Assembly: GCA_026119855.1 (NCBI GenBank)
Contig: JAOWBW010000358.1
Coordinates: 248,001 to 312,000 of the forward strand
Length of the DNA: 64,000 nucleotides
Reading direction: 5' to 3'
Source of the DNA: Campanula takesimana
Taxonomy: Eukaryota > Streptophyta > Magnoliopsida > Asterales > Campanulaceae
In this document: one piece after another, positions 53,790 to 64,000 of the stretch
How the letters are laid out: every line of letters begins with the position of its first letter
Position numbering within the stretch: position 1 is the first letter of the stretch
The notes under the pieces: model-generated
Database searches by the model: none
What the model was told of the DNA's origin: nothing
What the model saw: the letters and a program-made list of their open reading frames with translations, nothing else
Translations under genes and position numbers: made by a program

Positions 53790-56313
53790 TCAAGCAAAAC
53801 CGCCCGAAGGAAGTTGCAGCTTGGTAGATAAGGTTAGAAAACGTGGTTTAGAAAGACCCTTTGTGAACAAATCCGCAAGCTGCTCATCCGAAGTGATAAA
53901 TCTGAGTTAAAGAAACCCACGAGTTACCAACTCGCGAATGAAGTGATAGTCAATCTCAATATGGCGTGTGCGAGCATGAAACACTGGATTACGAGCCATA
54001 TGTATAGCAGAGATGTTGTCACAAAACAGGGACGGAGGAGGAAAGGGAATGTGTAGTTCCCTAAACAGATAAGAAAACCATCGTAGTTCGACAGTAGTGG
54101 TAGCAACAGCACGATATTCCGCTTCACTACTGGAACGGGAGACCATTGTTTGTTTCTTAGCTGTCCAGGAAACGAGATTAGATCCCACAAAGATACATGC
54201 ACGGGTTGTGGAACGGTGATCATCAGGATCACCCGCCCAATCTGAATCCGAATAAGCACGAAGAGTAAGATTAGGAGTTGATTGAAAACTCAAGCCAAGA
54301 TCAACCGTGCCTTTTACAAAGCGAAGTATGCGCTTAACGGCAATGAGATGTGATGAACGAGGTTGATGCATGTATTGACAAACTTGATTCACAACAAAAG
54401 CAATGTCGGGGCGAGTTAGAGTGAGATACTGTAGACCGCCCACAATAATACGATACGTTGTAGCGTCAGTCAGAAGATCACCATCATTGCAGGAAAGCCG
54501 AGAATGGGGAATGGTGGGAGTGGGCATAGGCTTGCAGTCTGACATATGAAACCGATCTAGGAGATCGAGAGCGTACCGAGTTTACCGAAGAGTCAAAATA
54601 GAGGAGGACCGAGTAGATTCTATACCAAGAAAGAAACTGAGAGGACCCAATCTACGACTGTCAAAGGTAGTGCAAATGTCATTAATGACTGCCAAAACTG
54701 CAGATGAAGAAGAGCTTGTAATGATTATGTTATCGACATACACGAGAATAAGAACAGTAGAACCGTGTTGATGACGAATAAACAAGGAGGAATCAGAACG
54801 ACTGTTAACGAACCCATGATAAAGTAAGAAAGAATGTAGACGTTGAAACCATGCCCGCGGGGATTGTTTGAGCCTGTATAATGCCTTGTGAAGTTTACAC
54901 ACATGACCGGGAGCGGAGGAATCAACAAAGCCGGGGGGTTGTTTCATATAAACTTCTTCATGAATAACCCCATTGAGAAAAGCATTTCGAACATCCAACT
55001 GCTGAATATCCCAAGATCACGAATGAGCGATTGCAAGAATTGTCCGGATAGTAGAAGGTTTAACCACAGGACTAAAAGTCTCTTCGTAGTCCAAACCAGC
55101 TTGCTGTGTAAACCCTTGAGCAACTAGCCGGGCCTTATGTCGCTCAATAGACCCATCCGCCTTACGTTTCACCTTGAAGATCCAACGACAACCTACAACG
55201 TTCATGTTTGGATGTGATGGCACAAGGGAACACGTCTGATTTTTATGCAAGGCAGAGATTTCCTCACGCATGGCAGCTTGCCAATGGGGAAAGGATGAGG
55301 CTTGCTTGAAAGTGCGGGGTTCGTAGGTAAGGGCATCCTTTTGAATGGCTAATAGACTCTCAGGCAAGGAGTGAGGAGAGGTATCCCTGTAGAGATCAGT
55401 GATAGTCTTGAGACGGAGAGGTGGAGAGGTCGACTGATCGAGGCGAGAGTCTGAACCACCAGTAGACTGCACAGAAGAAGAGGAGGGCGTAGAGGCTGCA
55501 CTAGAAGTTACAGCATCAGGAGAACTAGGCGGGGAGTTCCTTTGAGAGGCTGGACTGCTAGCCAAAGTGTGCTGTCCAGTTGGTGATGTTGCTGTAGCAA
55601 GCGGTCCAGTAGGTAAGTGAAAAGGAACTGGGCTGGACGCAAACCTGGGTTGCCCACTGCTGGAAGGAGAAGACTGAGGCCCATGCAAAGTTGGAGAAAC
55701 AGGGGACGTATGGTGAGCCGGGGGCCCATTCGGAGAAGCTAGACCAGTTTGGGTAGATGTGAACAGCGGAGTTTCTGATACAGAGGTTGGTTCCTGCCCT
55801 GTACCTGTAGAATTTTGTACAGTACTACTATTCTTCCATGGAAAATGGGTTTCATCAAAAATCACATGTCGGGATATATAGATTTTGTTAGTAACTAAAT
55901 CCATACACCGATATCCTTTGTGAACACAATGTAATGATTTTGACATAAGTTTATGAGAGTTGGTAGCAACAACATGCGGAAAACAAGAACACCCAAAAAC
56001 TTTGAGAAAACGATAACCAGGGGGACGGAGAAGTAATCGTTCATGAGGGGAGACAAAGTGAAGTTGTCTCATGGGCAACCGGTTTATAAGATATACCGCG
56101 GTATTGAAAGCTTCTAACCAAAATTTATATGGAAGATTCGCCTTGGCTAAAAGACATAAACCGGTTTCAATAATGTGGCGATTACGTTCAACAACTCCAT
56201 TCTGTTGAGGGGTGTAAGGACAAGTAATTTGATGTTTGATACCACATTGGCATAGAAAAGATGTAAACACACGACTAGTGAACTCACCCCCTCCATCTGT
56301 TTGAATTGTTTTT
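53790..56313 (-). pseudogene. Copia polyprotein (integrase C-part, RT, RNase H), truncated by a Ty3 insertion
   Basis: One frame runs through KTIQTDGGGEFTSR, PYTPQQNGVVERNRHI (integrase D and E), then KVFGCSCFPH, a long Ser/Pro linker, FKVKRKADGSIERHKARLVAQG, QQLDVRNAFLNG, LKQSPRAWFQRL and LVYVDNIII. RNase H follows: SDSDWAGDPDDHRSTTRAC, RSSSEAEYRAVA and HARTRHIEIDYHF, up to the stop at 53790. Three in-frame stops (TGA near 55017, TAA near 54582, TAA near 53907) each look like a C-to-T change. The RT active site YVDD reads YVDN. Everything upstream of the integrase middle is beyond the insertion at 56314. Confidence 0.85.
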
Positions 56314-57084
56314 GTAACACCCCGAATTTTCTTATAATATCTGAGCATTTAATGGCATTAAATATCCATAAATAACAATAATAAATACTTCAATTTAGGG
56401 TTCACAACGGTCCCTTATTTAACCATAAATTCAAACAATAGCGGAAGCGTAACTTAAACTTGTCTTGGTAGGTAACAACCCTAACCATTAATGTACTTCA
56501 ACTTACATCAAAATAAATGTACTTAAAACTACTAATTGAAGAATCTTCAATCCACCGTCTTCCTACGGCTGCTTTCCTTGTCTTGTCCTTCTACTTAAAT
56601 CCTGAAAACAAAATTTATAGAGAAGGGATGAGCGAACGAATGCTCAGTAAGTTCATACGTGGCCTCTCCGGTTACTAAGGAGAGACGACCAGAACGAATA
56701 CTTCGAATAACTTTTGCAAAGATAGGTTCAGTTACTTTTGGATTCAGGACTGCAGAACAATACAGTCGTGTTACTTTTAAGATTTTACTTTCAAAGGATT
56801 ATGGCACTACAATCCAATGGGATTCATTCAAGTTTCGTCAATTCCTTGGTAACGTACATTATAACCTCAATGCCAAAGGTACAATTTGTACACCTAGCTT
56901 TTTCAGCCAATAGTGTGGGTCGTAACATATATGGTATCCACACACATATGCTCGGGGTCTAGAATCATCCTTGTAATCAGACAATTCCTGAGAGAAGGCA
57001 TGTGATCACTCATGCAATCCCTTGTTTAAGGACGAGTCTTTTCTAACTGGACTGTCCGTCAATGTCTTTTCTAACTGGACATTG

Positions 57085-57210
57085 GATGCCTTAACGAGTA
57101 AGCGATTAACTTACCAGTTAAAATTAAATGCCTTAACGAGTAAGCGGTTAACTTACAAGTTAAAATTAGATGCCTTAACGAGTAAGCGATTAACTTACAA
57201 GTTAAAATTA
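57085..57210 (+). repeat. 42-bp tandem repeat, three copies
   Basis: Units start at 57085, 57127 and 57169 with (G/A)ATGCCTTAACGAGTAAGC. The multiple of three keeps an open frame on the plus strand, which is an artefact. Confidence 0.9.
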
Positions 57211-57599
57211 GAACATACCATGGTACAAGTATGTGATACAAGTTTCAAACTTCGATACTTAGTAGATCGATGGGGACATCACTAAGTATAGATTCTTTCA
57301 AAGAACGTTCAATAACGCAGAGTTCATTCAAATACTATCATGCCATACTGATAGCTAACTTTAGAAAGAAATACCGAATTCCAATAAACAGGAGTTCAAA
57401 TACTGTAAGGAACGTAATCCCTTACCTGAATTGCTTTTTCCTCGCAATCTCCTCTCTGTGCAAATCTACAAGGCACGGAGTAATTTACTTTAGTACTCTC
57501 TACATTGTTAACTATTTCTACTTAGTTAACTGAGAGATGCGTTTTAACTTCTTTACTTCATTACTTCTTTTCTTACGTTTAAGTTTCTGACTTTGATTT

Positions 57600-57900
57600 A
57601 CGAGTCAGTCCTTTAACTTTGATACAATTGCAATTAAGTCCTCTGACTTTGGGTTAATTACAATTTAGTCCCTCAACTTTAGGTTAATTGCAAATTGGTC
57701 CTTCAACTTTGGATGAATTGCAATTTAGTCCTTCAACTTCAGTTCAATTACAATTTAGTCCTTCAACTTTGGATTAATTGTAATTTAGTCCTTTAACTTT
57801 AGTTTAATTGTAATTTGGTCCTTCACTTTGGATTAATTACAATTCAGTCCTTCGACTTTCCTTTAATTACAGAAAGGTCCCTGGACTTTGGTTTTGTTCA
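57600..57900 (+). repeat. Degenerate tandem repeat, about 36 bp, eight to nine copies
   Basis: Units resemble AATTTAGTCCTTCAACTTTG followed by GATTAATTGC; monomers differ at several bases, so the array is old. Confidence 0.9.
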
Positions 57901-59106
57901 TAAGGTCCCCTAAGTTTCTCTTTTAATCACTTAGGCCCTTTTAACTTCAAAGTTTCCCTTTTTCTTTCTTCTAACTTTAATTCTTTTCAGTTTAGTCCTT
58001 TCCCGTTAGGAAACTAACTGAAATTTCTAATCTTTTCCTTCCTCGTTAACTTTCCACTTTCAAGGTCTTACAAGTACTTGTTCTATTTCTTCAAGTTAAC
58101 TTTCTAACTTGTCAACAATACTTTGAATGATTTTGTTTTCTTTCCATTAGAAACTTAACGGAAACACTAACTTTTCGTCCCAATTCTTAACATCTTCAAT
58201 CAAGAATCAACACCCAAGTTAGGTCATCATTGCCGAAACATGCATGATCCAAGATCCATTTATTTGATCAATTTTCTAGTTCTTTAAATTTTTCTAAATT
58301 CCCAAACATCAATATTATTTACAATACACTTAACGAGGATCAATCAAATCAACAAAATCAATTCTTCCATGGCTTAGACCATTCGGCCGAACCATGTCCT
58401 TGGGGAATCCATATTTTTTTTTTCTCTTTCGATAAACCCAATTCAACCTCAATGATTTATATATTAAATTCCTAAGCCTTGTATAATATAAATCAATTCG
58501 ATTCAAGATTATAAAACTCAATCTTAAATATAAACTAGTATCAAGATTACTATATCTTTTCCATAGTATTTAGATCAACTTCATTAACCCTTTAAAATTT
58601 ATCGTTAATCACTAGCATGCAAAACCTTAATACTTGTATTCTTAAAACATGTATAACTTATGTTTTAAACATCCAAATCCAATGAAATAAATTTTAGGAT
58701 GTGAGTTTCGATATTACCTTGAGTTAGAACGGATTAATCTTCAACAACGATGGCTGAAATTTTTCTTCTCCTCCCTCCTTGTGCTCGGCCGGCGGCTGCT
58801 CTAGAATTAGGGTTTGTTTTTTTTTTTTTTTTTTTTTTTTTTGAGTTTATGATAATAAGGAATTCCCAAGTTGACTAACTCCTTAATTTATACCTTGGGT
58901 TAATTCCTAATTGGGTTGGGTTTACTAATACAATTTTGGGCCAATGCAAACTCCTTGGGCCCACTTCTTTCAATTACTTTGTAACTCTAATTATCATTTA
59001 ATTAACTTTGTAAAACCGAAAATAAAATAAATAAATAAAAAAAAAAATTCCGGTTACTACATTCTTACCCCCTTAAAAGAAGTTTGTCCTCAAACTTTGA
59101 CAATTC

Positions 59107-61600
59107 TTAATCCGAGAAGATGTCCGGGTACAATTCGCGCATTTCACTTTCTTGTTCCCATGTCGCTTCTCTTTCTGAGTGATTGCTCCATTGCACTTTT
59201 ACATAGGGAACCGTACGCTTTCTTACGACCTCGTCTTTTCTGTCGACGATCTTGATTGGTCGTTCATCGTACGTCAAATCTGCCCGAACTCTTAACTGTT
59301 TGTATTCTATAACATGACTCGGATCATGGATATACTTCCTTAGCATGGAGACATGGAACACATTATGCACTCTAGCTAATACCGGCGGTAACGCCAATCG
59401 GTAAGCCACTTCTCCGATTTTTGTCGAGAATTTCGAACGGTCCCACATATCGTGGACTTAACTTTCCCTTAACCCCAAAACGCATAACTCCCTTCGTGGG
59501 TGATATTTTTAGGAATACTCTATCCCCTGGTTGAAGTTCCAGTTCTCGCCTTCTATTGTCTGCGTACGATTTATGCCTACTCTGTGCAGTCTGTAACCAC
59601 TTCCGGGTCTGTTGTACCTTATCTGCCGTGACTTGTACAAGTTCCGGTCCACTTAACCTCCTCTCGCCGACTTCGTCCCAACATGCCGGTGATCTACACT
59701 TCCTCCCATACAATGCTTCATATGGTGCCATCCCAATACTGGCATGAAAGCTATTGTTGTATGCGAATTCCACCAGTATGACTCCTTTAGATCCCTATAC
59801 ATTTTGGTACTCCCCGGATGTACAGAGAACTTCGAACAATGAGCTTCTCTCAGTATCTCTCTCTTAATTTCATCATTATTTGGCACCCATACTCTCTTTT
59901 GGTATCTCAGAATTCCATCTTCACCCATGTGAAGATCCTTTGCTTGCCCATTTCCGATTAGAGCTTCTCTCTCCCCGTCTAACTCTTGTGCCTCTTTAAT
60001 CCTGCCCAACAGTGCAGGCTGTAACGTCAATCTAGCCAAATATCCATTTACCTTCACCACTAAGTTCATCTCCTTGACATCCTTCCATATGCTTACCCCC
60101 TTAGAGATCAACGTCGCCAACATTCCGTGATTCTTTCTACTCAAGGCATCTGCCACCTTGTTGGCTTTCCCAGGATGATACAATATTTCACAGTCGTAAT
60201 CCTTGAGAAGTTCTAGCCACCTCCGTTGTCTCATATTCAATTCCTTCTGTGTGAAGATATACTTAAGGCTCTTGTGATCTGTAAAAAATCTAGCATTTCA
60301 CGCCATATAAATAATGTCCACATTTTCAAGGCAATTACTACTGCCGCTAACTCCAAATCATGGGTCGGGTAATTCTTCTCATGTACTTTCAACTGCCTAG
60401 ATGCATAAGCTATAACCTTATCATTCTGCATCGACACACAGCCTAGCCCTTTAAGCGAGGCATCGCTATATATTACAAATCCATCCGATCCAGACGGTAA
60501 AGCAAGAACTGGTGCGGACACCAATCGTCGCTTCAATTCCTCAAAACTCCTTTCACATTCTTCTGACCAAAACAAACTTTGCTCCTTTCTGAGTTAACTT
60601 CGTCAATGGCACTGACAACTTCGAGAAACCTTCTACGAATCTCCTATAGTAGCCAGCCAGACTTAAGAAACTTCTGATCTCACTTACTGAAGTTGGTCTT
60701 TCCCAATCCACAATAGCTTCTATATTTGTTGGATCTACGACAATCCCATCCTTTGACACCACATGTCCTAAGAATGTTACTTCCTCCATCCCGAATTCAC
60801 ACTTCTTGAATTTAACATATAACTTCTGCTCTCTTAAAATCTGCAGTACTAACCTTAATGCTCTTCATGTTCTTCCTTGGTCCTCGTATACACCAAGATA
60901 TCATCAATGAATACAATCACACACTTATCCAGAACTTCTGAAATATCCTATTCTTAAGTTCCATAAACGCTGCCGGTGCGTTAGTCAACCCACACGGCAT
61001 CACTACAAACTCATAATGACTATACCTTGTTCTAAAGGCTGTCTTAGCTATATCATCCTTCTCACTCTTAGTTGATGATAACCAGACCTCAAGTCTATCT
61101 TCAAGGAATAACACGCTCCACGGAGTTGGTCAAACAATTCATCTATTCTGGGCAACGGGTATTGGTTCTTTACCGTCACACGGTTCAATTCACGATAGTC
61201 GATACATAACTTCATCGACGCATCCTTCTTCTTCACAAATAATACCGGTGCACCCCATGGTGATACACTCGTTCTAATCAAGCTCTTATCCAACAACTCT
61301 TACAGTTGCTCCTTTTATTCTTCAATTCTGACGGAGCCATTCTATACGGCGCCTTCGATATTGGTGAAGTCTCAGGTACCAAATCGATAGAAAATTTTAC
61401 TTCTCCTTATGGAGGTATTCCCGGTAAATCCTCAGGAAACACGTCCTTGAAATATCTAATCACAGAAAGTGATTCTACGGTTACTTCCTTCTTGCTCGTA
61501 TCACCAATGTACGCCAAGAATCCTTCTCATCCTTTCTTTAAAAGCTTACGAGCCTTCCTTACCGATATAAGGTTCGATCGGGTTCTAGGTTTCGTTCCTT
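59107..61600 (-). pseudogene. Ty3 pol: RT, RNase H, integrase with core deletion, chromodomain-like tail
   Basis: From the right: PEDLPGIPP and APYRMAPSELK (61450-61310), then RT with SPWGAPVLFVKKKD, LCIDYRELN, DLRSGYHQLRV, MPCGLTNAPAAFM and the active-site FIDDILVY (about 60900). RNase H: LALPSGSDGFVIYSDASLKGLG, ASRQLKVHEKNYPTHDLELAAVV. The integrase zinc region (EILREAHCSKFSVHPGSTKMYRDLKESYWW) runs at about 59770 directly into EFAYNNSFHASIGMAPYEALYGRKC, skipping the catalytic D-D core. The tail reads LPPVLARVHNVFHVSMLRKY and VKVQWSNHSEREATWEQESEM, ending at 59107. Several frameshifts are present. Confidence 0.85.
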
Positions 61601-61699
61601 GAGAACATCACTCTTCTCTAGATAGTAATCTAAAGTGGACTCCTTTCTTTAAAACAATCCACATGGGCATGGTATGCAGTCAACTATAGTCCATTCCCA

Positions 61700-62330
61700 A
61701 GATTACATCAAATTCTTCGATGTCCTAAACTAATGAGATCAACCTCAAGTTCTTCCTTGTCCATTTTCAAAGGACACTTCCTAGATATAGACGTAATAGG
61801 GATCGATTCTTTAGTTTGAATACCCATAACTAAAGAATTCTCTAACACCTCATGAATTAAATACATATTCTTAGCCAAGCAATCATTTGGCACTCCTTAT
61901 CAGAACCTTGCCCTTTGACGTCGTTCTTATTACCGTCATTTCTATTGCCGTAGCCTTTATTCTGGTACTTACTTGTACTACCTTCCTTTTCGCGATCGTC
62001 AGTAGCCTTCCTTTAGATTCAGTCGACACTTTCTTAGTTGACTCTTCTTCTCTTTTCGCTTACTGCGATAACTATTAGATTCCTTCTCCACTATCCTTGT
62101 CCTAGCCAACACTTAATCCTAGGTTGGTAGTCTTAATGGAGTGATTCTATATCGGATTTGGTTGCTCAAACCATCTTCAAATCCTCGAGCCTTTTGCGCT
62201 TCATCATCGAAGAGTGTTAGGGTAAATTCTAGCAATTCGGTGAATCTAGTACCATAGTCGTTCACCGTCATACTTCCTTGAGTTAGCATCATAACTTAGC
62301 CACTCTGGCGTTTTGAACACTTTTCGGATA
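61700..62330 (-). pseudogene. Ty3 gag/protease remnant
   Basis: Fragmentary minus-strand frames: around 62180-62300 a gag-like EAQKARGFEDGLSNQIRY and KTPEWLSYDA; around 61708-61893 a frame with EVLENSLVMGIQTKES. Many stops; boundaries are approximate. Confidence 0.4.
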
Positions 62331-62339
62331 ATATGATAC

Positions 62340-63075
62340 TATCATTAGTTATCATGAATACGAGACGTTTCCGCGCACTCTCATACTATCGCTCGTCTCT
62401 ACAGACTAGCATTCAATTTATAGGTCATTCACTAAACCACTGGTCGTTTCAACAGACCATTACTATCTTCATTAGTCAACTTTACTAGACGTATGGGTCG
62501 CTTCATTAGACCATTTCTATTTTCATAGGTCATTTCAATAGACCATAATCACTTTCATTGGTCGTTTCAATAAACCATTCTTACTTGTTCCAGGTTAATT
62601 CGCACATTTAACCCTATTACTCACGTCAACCCAAGCATTGTACTATGCCTAGTACTTTTACATAAATAGGCCGTCCCCAAAAGACGTAATTTTGACAAAA
62701 GATCGGTCTACTAGATCTCTGGTCGTTCCAATAGACCAATTCTCCTTAGGGAAGTCATTTCACTAGAAGTTACTTATTAATCATAGGTCGATTCACTAGA
62801 CCTACTCTCATTCACACTTGGCCGTTTCACTAAGCCTATTACTCTTAACCGTTTCAATAGGTTATTTTATTTTTTATTTTTTTTGTTTCGATCGCTTCAA
62901 TGGATCAAAATTAACTTTACTTGGCCGTTTCACTAAGCCAAATACTTTCTCTTGACCGTTTCAATAGGTCAATTTATTCTTTCTTACTTGACCGTTTCAA
63001 TAGGTCACTTTATTCTTGTTTCGATCATTTCACTAGACCAAAACTAATTTCACTTGGCCGTTACCATTGCCGTTT
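62340..63075. repeat. Array of short inverted motifs (GGTCGTTTCAATAGACC type)
   Basis: Some fifteen or more units spaced about 25-40 bases apart. Each is a 4-5 base arm (GGTC, GACC, TGGCC or TTGACC) followed by GTTTCA(A/C)TA and a complementary arm. Units alternate orientation. It lies in or near the gag region of the Ty3 element and encodes nothing convincing. Confidence 0.7.
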
Positions 63076-63695
63076 CCGTTGTTTCCACTTCTGGTATTCG
63101 AGGCCATCTGCAAGTTTTCCTTTTTACTTTAGAACAGGTTCGTGTTCTAGCAACATTCATCATGATACAATACGTGCAGTATTCATTGTATACTTAACTT
63201 ATTCTTTTACTAACGGGTACTTGTTAGTTTTGAATCGTGTTCGTAGGTCTTTTGTACTAGACCGTTATTCAGATTTGGTTAGTTTACTTTAACCTTTCTT
63301 CTCCGGTTCAGGAGTTTTCATACTTCATAATTTACAACCGTTTTACTTGGTTGCTTATTATTTCTTTGTTTCACTAGTTTTTATTACTTAACTAGCTTTA
63401 ACTTATTCCAATGGTCGTCTTACTTCGTACCATGGTTACGGAGATTATTTCAAATCACTCCGACGCTTTCCCTTGTCTTTTCTCGACAAGTTAACTTTTG
63501 TCTACACAACAGTAGTAAATTCAAAATTTTGGGTATTTAAATTAAATAATTAACTTTATTCAACTAAGGTGTGAGATTTAAACATCTCAAAATACACCCA
63601 AAATTCAACTTAACATAAGGAAAATTCTAACTGTATTACTCTACTAATAATAAAGTAAAAGAATATATTCTTATAACTATCTGTCATTAATTGCA

Positions 63696-64000
63696 TCACT
63701 TCCCATAGTGTGCATGTTCTGCTGCAAGTTGGTCATATTTTTCTTGCAATTCTAACTTCTCAGCCCAAATCTGATAGCCTGAAGTCCTAAGCTCTTCCTC
63801 ATAAGCTTCTTGCTCATCTATCTTCTTTTTCAGTTCATTATTTTGTTCTATCTCATCTACCAGTTGTACACTGATTCAATTCCATTCGCGGTTAGCTCTA
63901 ACCACATGGCTTCTAGGCTTTTGACCTTCTTCAGCTGTACTTGTACTGCTAACTTTCCTTCTACACACATTATGTCCTCATCGCGTTCTTTGATGACATT
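63696..64000 (-). pseudogene. Coiled-coil-like frame, frameshifted, running off the window
   Basis: Minus-strand frame from the window edge reads VIKERDEDIMCVEGKLAVQVQLKKVKSL (first part). After a shift near 63868 it reads VDEIEQNNELKKKIDEQEAYEEEL and LELQEKYDQLAAEHAHYGK, ending at 63696. The heptad-like charge pattern suggests a coiled coil. It may be the gag of the Ty3 element or an unrelated gene. 63076-63695 shows nothing recognisable. Confidence 0.4.

Larger units (their letters stand above)
56314..59061 (-). repeat. 3' LTR of the Ty3 element, 2748 bp
   Basis: Minus strand TGTAGTAACCGG to CGGGGTGTTACA, with TGTA/TACA ends. A 24-base T run lies at about 58818-58842. It contains two tandem arrays listed separately and no gene. 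Confidence 0.8.
56314..64000 (-). mobile_element. Ty3/gypsy chromovirus-like (Tekay/Del-type) element, right end beyond the window
   Basis: The 3' LTR (minus strand) spans 59061-56314 and its end interrupts a copia integrase frame. Upstream on the minus strand are, in order from the right, a coiled-coil frame, a repeat array, gag remnants, protease remnants, RT, RNase H, integrase and a chromodomain-like tail. The purine tract TTTTAAGGGGGTAAGAA (59078-59062) precedes the LTR. The 5' LTR is not in the window. Confidence 0.8.

Noticed and set aside
62921..63292. Plus-strand 123-codon frame with repeated DRFNRS-like phrases
   Set aside because: Produced by the short inverted-motif array; no domain.

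Overview
This is an AT-rich, repeat-dense stretch of plant nuclear DNA, most likely from a dicot. The evidence is GT-AG introns, plant-specific families (jacalin-related lectin, HOOKLESS1-like acetyltransferase, plant mobile domain, MCTP/FTIP C2 proteins), tRNA-primed Ty1/copia and Ty3/gypsy elements, Stowaway and Harbinger MITEs, a tRNA-type SINE and a Mutator-like element. The species cannot be named from the sequence. I see no CRISPR array, no rRNA gene and no intact tRNA gene.

Layout. 1-3390: gag-only Ty3-type element (5' LTR cut by the window edge). 3391-34165: two tandem copies of a jacalin-lectin segment, each with a plus-strand lectin 3' end, a spacer and a minus-strand two-exon lectin gene with its upstream flank. 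Copy 1 (about 3400-10830) carries a 3.2-kb LTR element that captured part of an MCTP/FTIP gene (5844-8994) and a SINE (10379-10804). Copy 2 (about 12020-34165) carries a 15.4-kb non-coding LTR element (12646-28029, TSD CAAGT). Its 5' LTR is split by a 9.07-kb Mutator-like element (13167-22234, TSD TCAACTAAT). Copy 2 also holds a Harbinger MITE and a chimeric copia/TRIM element (30578-33325, TSD ATCTG). Because the unit is duplicated, most insertions have an uninterrupted counterpart in the window, so boundaries and target duplications can be read directly.

34166-43995: CACTA remnant, Ty3 LTR with a perfect tRNA-Asp-type primer site, broken LTR fragments, a 5'-truncated copia ending in a 25-G run, a third lectin 3'-UTR fragment and a possible Helitron-like segment. 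44063-45539: the one gene that looks fully intact, a three-exon HLS1-like N-acetyltransferase of 403 codons. 45540-53450: MITEs and a complete but decayed copia (48216-52859, TSD TGAGT) inside a hAT-like repeat. 53455-56313: another decayed copia, broken by a chromovirus-like Ty3 element whose 2.75-kb LTR begins at 56314 and which runs past the window end.

Most notable is the Mutator-like element. One gene fuses a FAR1-type DNA-binding domain, a MULE transposase, a SWIM finger and an OTU cysteine-protease domain; a second gene encodes a plant mobile domain protein. Its non-coding parts carry six clusters of TCTCGTGTA/TACACGAGA hairpins and a nine-copy 176-bp tandem repeat with telo-box motifs. 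Both genes are disabled here by nonsense codons that each look like a single C-to-T change.
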